Source of the DNA: Prevotellaceae bacterium
Lineage (GTDB): Bacteria > Bacteroidota > Bacteroidia > Bacteroidales > UBA932
Assembly (NCBI GenBank): GCA_031259225.1
Contig: JAIRLT010000026.1
Span: forward strand, 1-6,481
Length of the DNA: 6,481 nucleotides
Reading direction: 5' to 3'
Shown here: positions 5,943 to 6,481 of the stretch, piece after piece
Position numbering within the stretch: the stretch's first letter is position 1
Layout of the letters: every line of letters starts with the position of its first letter
Notes under the pieces: generated by a model
What the model was told of the DNA's origin: nothing
The model's database searches: none
What the model saw: the letters and a program-made list of their open reading frames with translations, nothing else
Made by a program: the position numbers and the translations under genes

Positions 5943-6481
5943 CTTCCGATGTATATATACGTAGGAAGGTGGTCACTGTAGCCGTCCTGAAAATTATTAC
6001 CTACGTACGTGCGCAGCGGGTAATTTTTGTACTGTCCGCTTTGCTGCAACAGGAATGGGCGATTAAAGATGTGTCCGTAATATTTTTCACCGGCGGCTTT
6101 TTTTAATACCAGCGTACTTTCCCCGCCGTTCAGCAGCGCGCCGTTGACAATGATATTGTCGAAAAGATTCCATCCGTCGTTATACGCCAGCGAGCCGAAG
6201 CCTTTTTTAAACATGGTATAAAACGGATTGAAAAAGCCTGCGTCGCCGGTTACTTCCTTTTCCGTTCCCCTTGCGCCCAATACTTCATAAATGCTTTTAT
6301 CTACGGGATCGTCGTTCAGGTCGCCCATCACCGCGATTTTGATACCGGGATGTACCCGCATCATTGAGTCTGCAGCCTGCTTGACGCATTGGGCAGCGGC
6401 GATGCGCAAAAATTCCGACGACTGCTGCCCGCTCCGGCGCGAGGGCCAATGGCAGACGAAGAAGCAAAAACGTTCGCCCTC
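5930..6481 (-). CDS. Endonuclease/exonuclease/phosphatase family enzyme, C-terminal part (5' end outside window)
   Basis: This belongs to the EEP (DNase I-like) superfamily of Mg2+-dependent hydrolases of phosphodiester or phosphomonoester bonds. The frame is open from 6481 to the TAA at 5932-5930, giving 183 residues of the catalytic domain's C-terminal part. Key motifs are HWPSRRSG (H11 of the fragment), VMGDLNDDP (D54 and N56, the catalytic Asp-Asn pair) and YSDHLP near the end (D170 and H171, the general-base dyad). NLFDNIIVN matches the usual strand before the last motif. All three catalytic blocks expected in this part are intact. The residue before HWPSR is Cys where Asn is common (VCHWPSR rather than VNHWPSR). 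A TTG at 6409 could be mistaken for a start, but the HWPSR motif lies upstream of it, so the gene continues beyond the window. It is first of the visible genes in the receptor operon; export cannot be judged without the N-terminus. Confidence 0.92.
   Translation of the reverse strand, partial: EGERFCFFVCHWPSRRSGQQSSEFLRIAAAQCVKQAADSMMRVHPGIKIAVMGDLNDDPVDKSIYEVLGARGTEKEVTGDAGFFNPFYTMFKKGFGSLAYNDGWNLFDNIIVNGALLNGGESTLVLKKAAGEKYYGHIFNRPFLLQQSGQYKNYPLRTYVGNNFQDGYSDHLPTYIYIGRTKN

Noticed and set aside
5930..6409. EEP gene read as starting at 6409
   Set aside because: The codon there is TTG, and the family motif HWPSRR lies upstream in the same open frame, which runs off the window.

Overview
The window looks like chromosomal DNA of a Bacteroidetes member, probably Bacteroidales. 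The evidence is a TonB-dependent receptor with an N-terminal carboxypeptidase-like domain, a DUF5689-type lipoprotein, a FISUMP-domain secreted protein, a Bacteroidetes-style IlvC C-terminus ending RPENN, AT-rich start regions without a clear Shine-Dalgarno, and a close match to the Bacteroidetes -33/-7 promoter (TTTG, 19 nt, TATATTTG). Species cannot be determined from this sequence.

Layout: the window opens inside ilvC (plus strand, 3' half, ends at 510). A 141-bp convergent spacer (511-651) holds degenerate 7-bp tandem repeats and two hairpins. All remaining genes are on the minus strand. The FISUMP-domain protein (652-1842) is preceded by a 405-bp, very AT-rich non-coding stretch (1843-2247) packed with at least five consecutive imperfect hairpins lying downstream of a near-consensus promoter at 2190-2220. 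Upstream of that is an apparent operon, read from high to low coordinates: endonuclease/exonuclease/phosphatase (EEP) family enzyme (partial, from beyond 6481 to 5930), TonB-dependent receptor (5905-3113) and DUF5689/OB-fold lipoprotein (3066-2248). Its gaps are 24 and 46 nt.

How the genes may work together: the operon pairs an outer-membrane transporter with a surface-type OB-fold lipoprotein and a phosphodiester or phosphomonoester hydrolase. This fits capture and degradation of an extracellular phosphorylated or nucleic-acid substrate, but the substrate is inference. The FISUMP gene appears to be a separate transcription unit with a roughly 340-nt structured 5' leader. ilvC is unrelated branched-chain amino acid biosynthesis.

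Most worth a second look: (1) the hairpin array upstream of the FISUMP gene, a candidate undescribed cis-regulatory RNA or palindromic element; (2) degenerate heptanucleotide repeats, each of different sequence, that start at or run across the stop codons of three of the five genes; (3) the EEP-receptor-DUF5689 operon.
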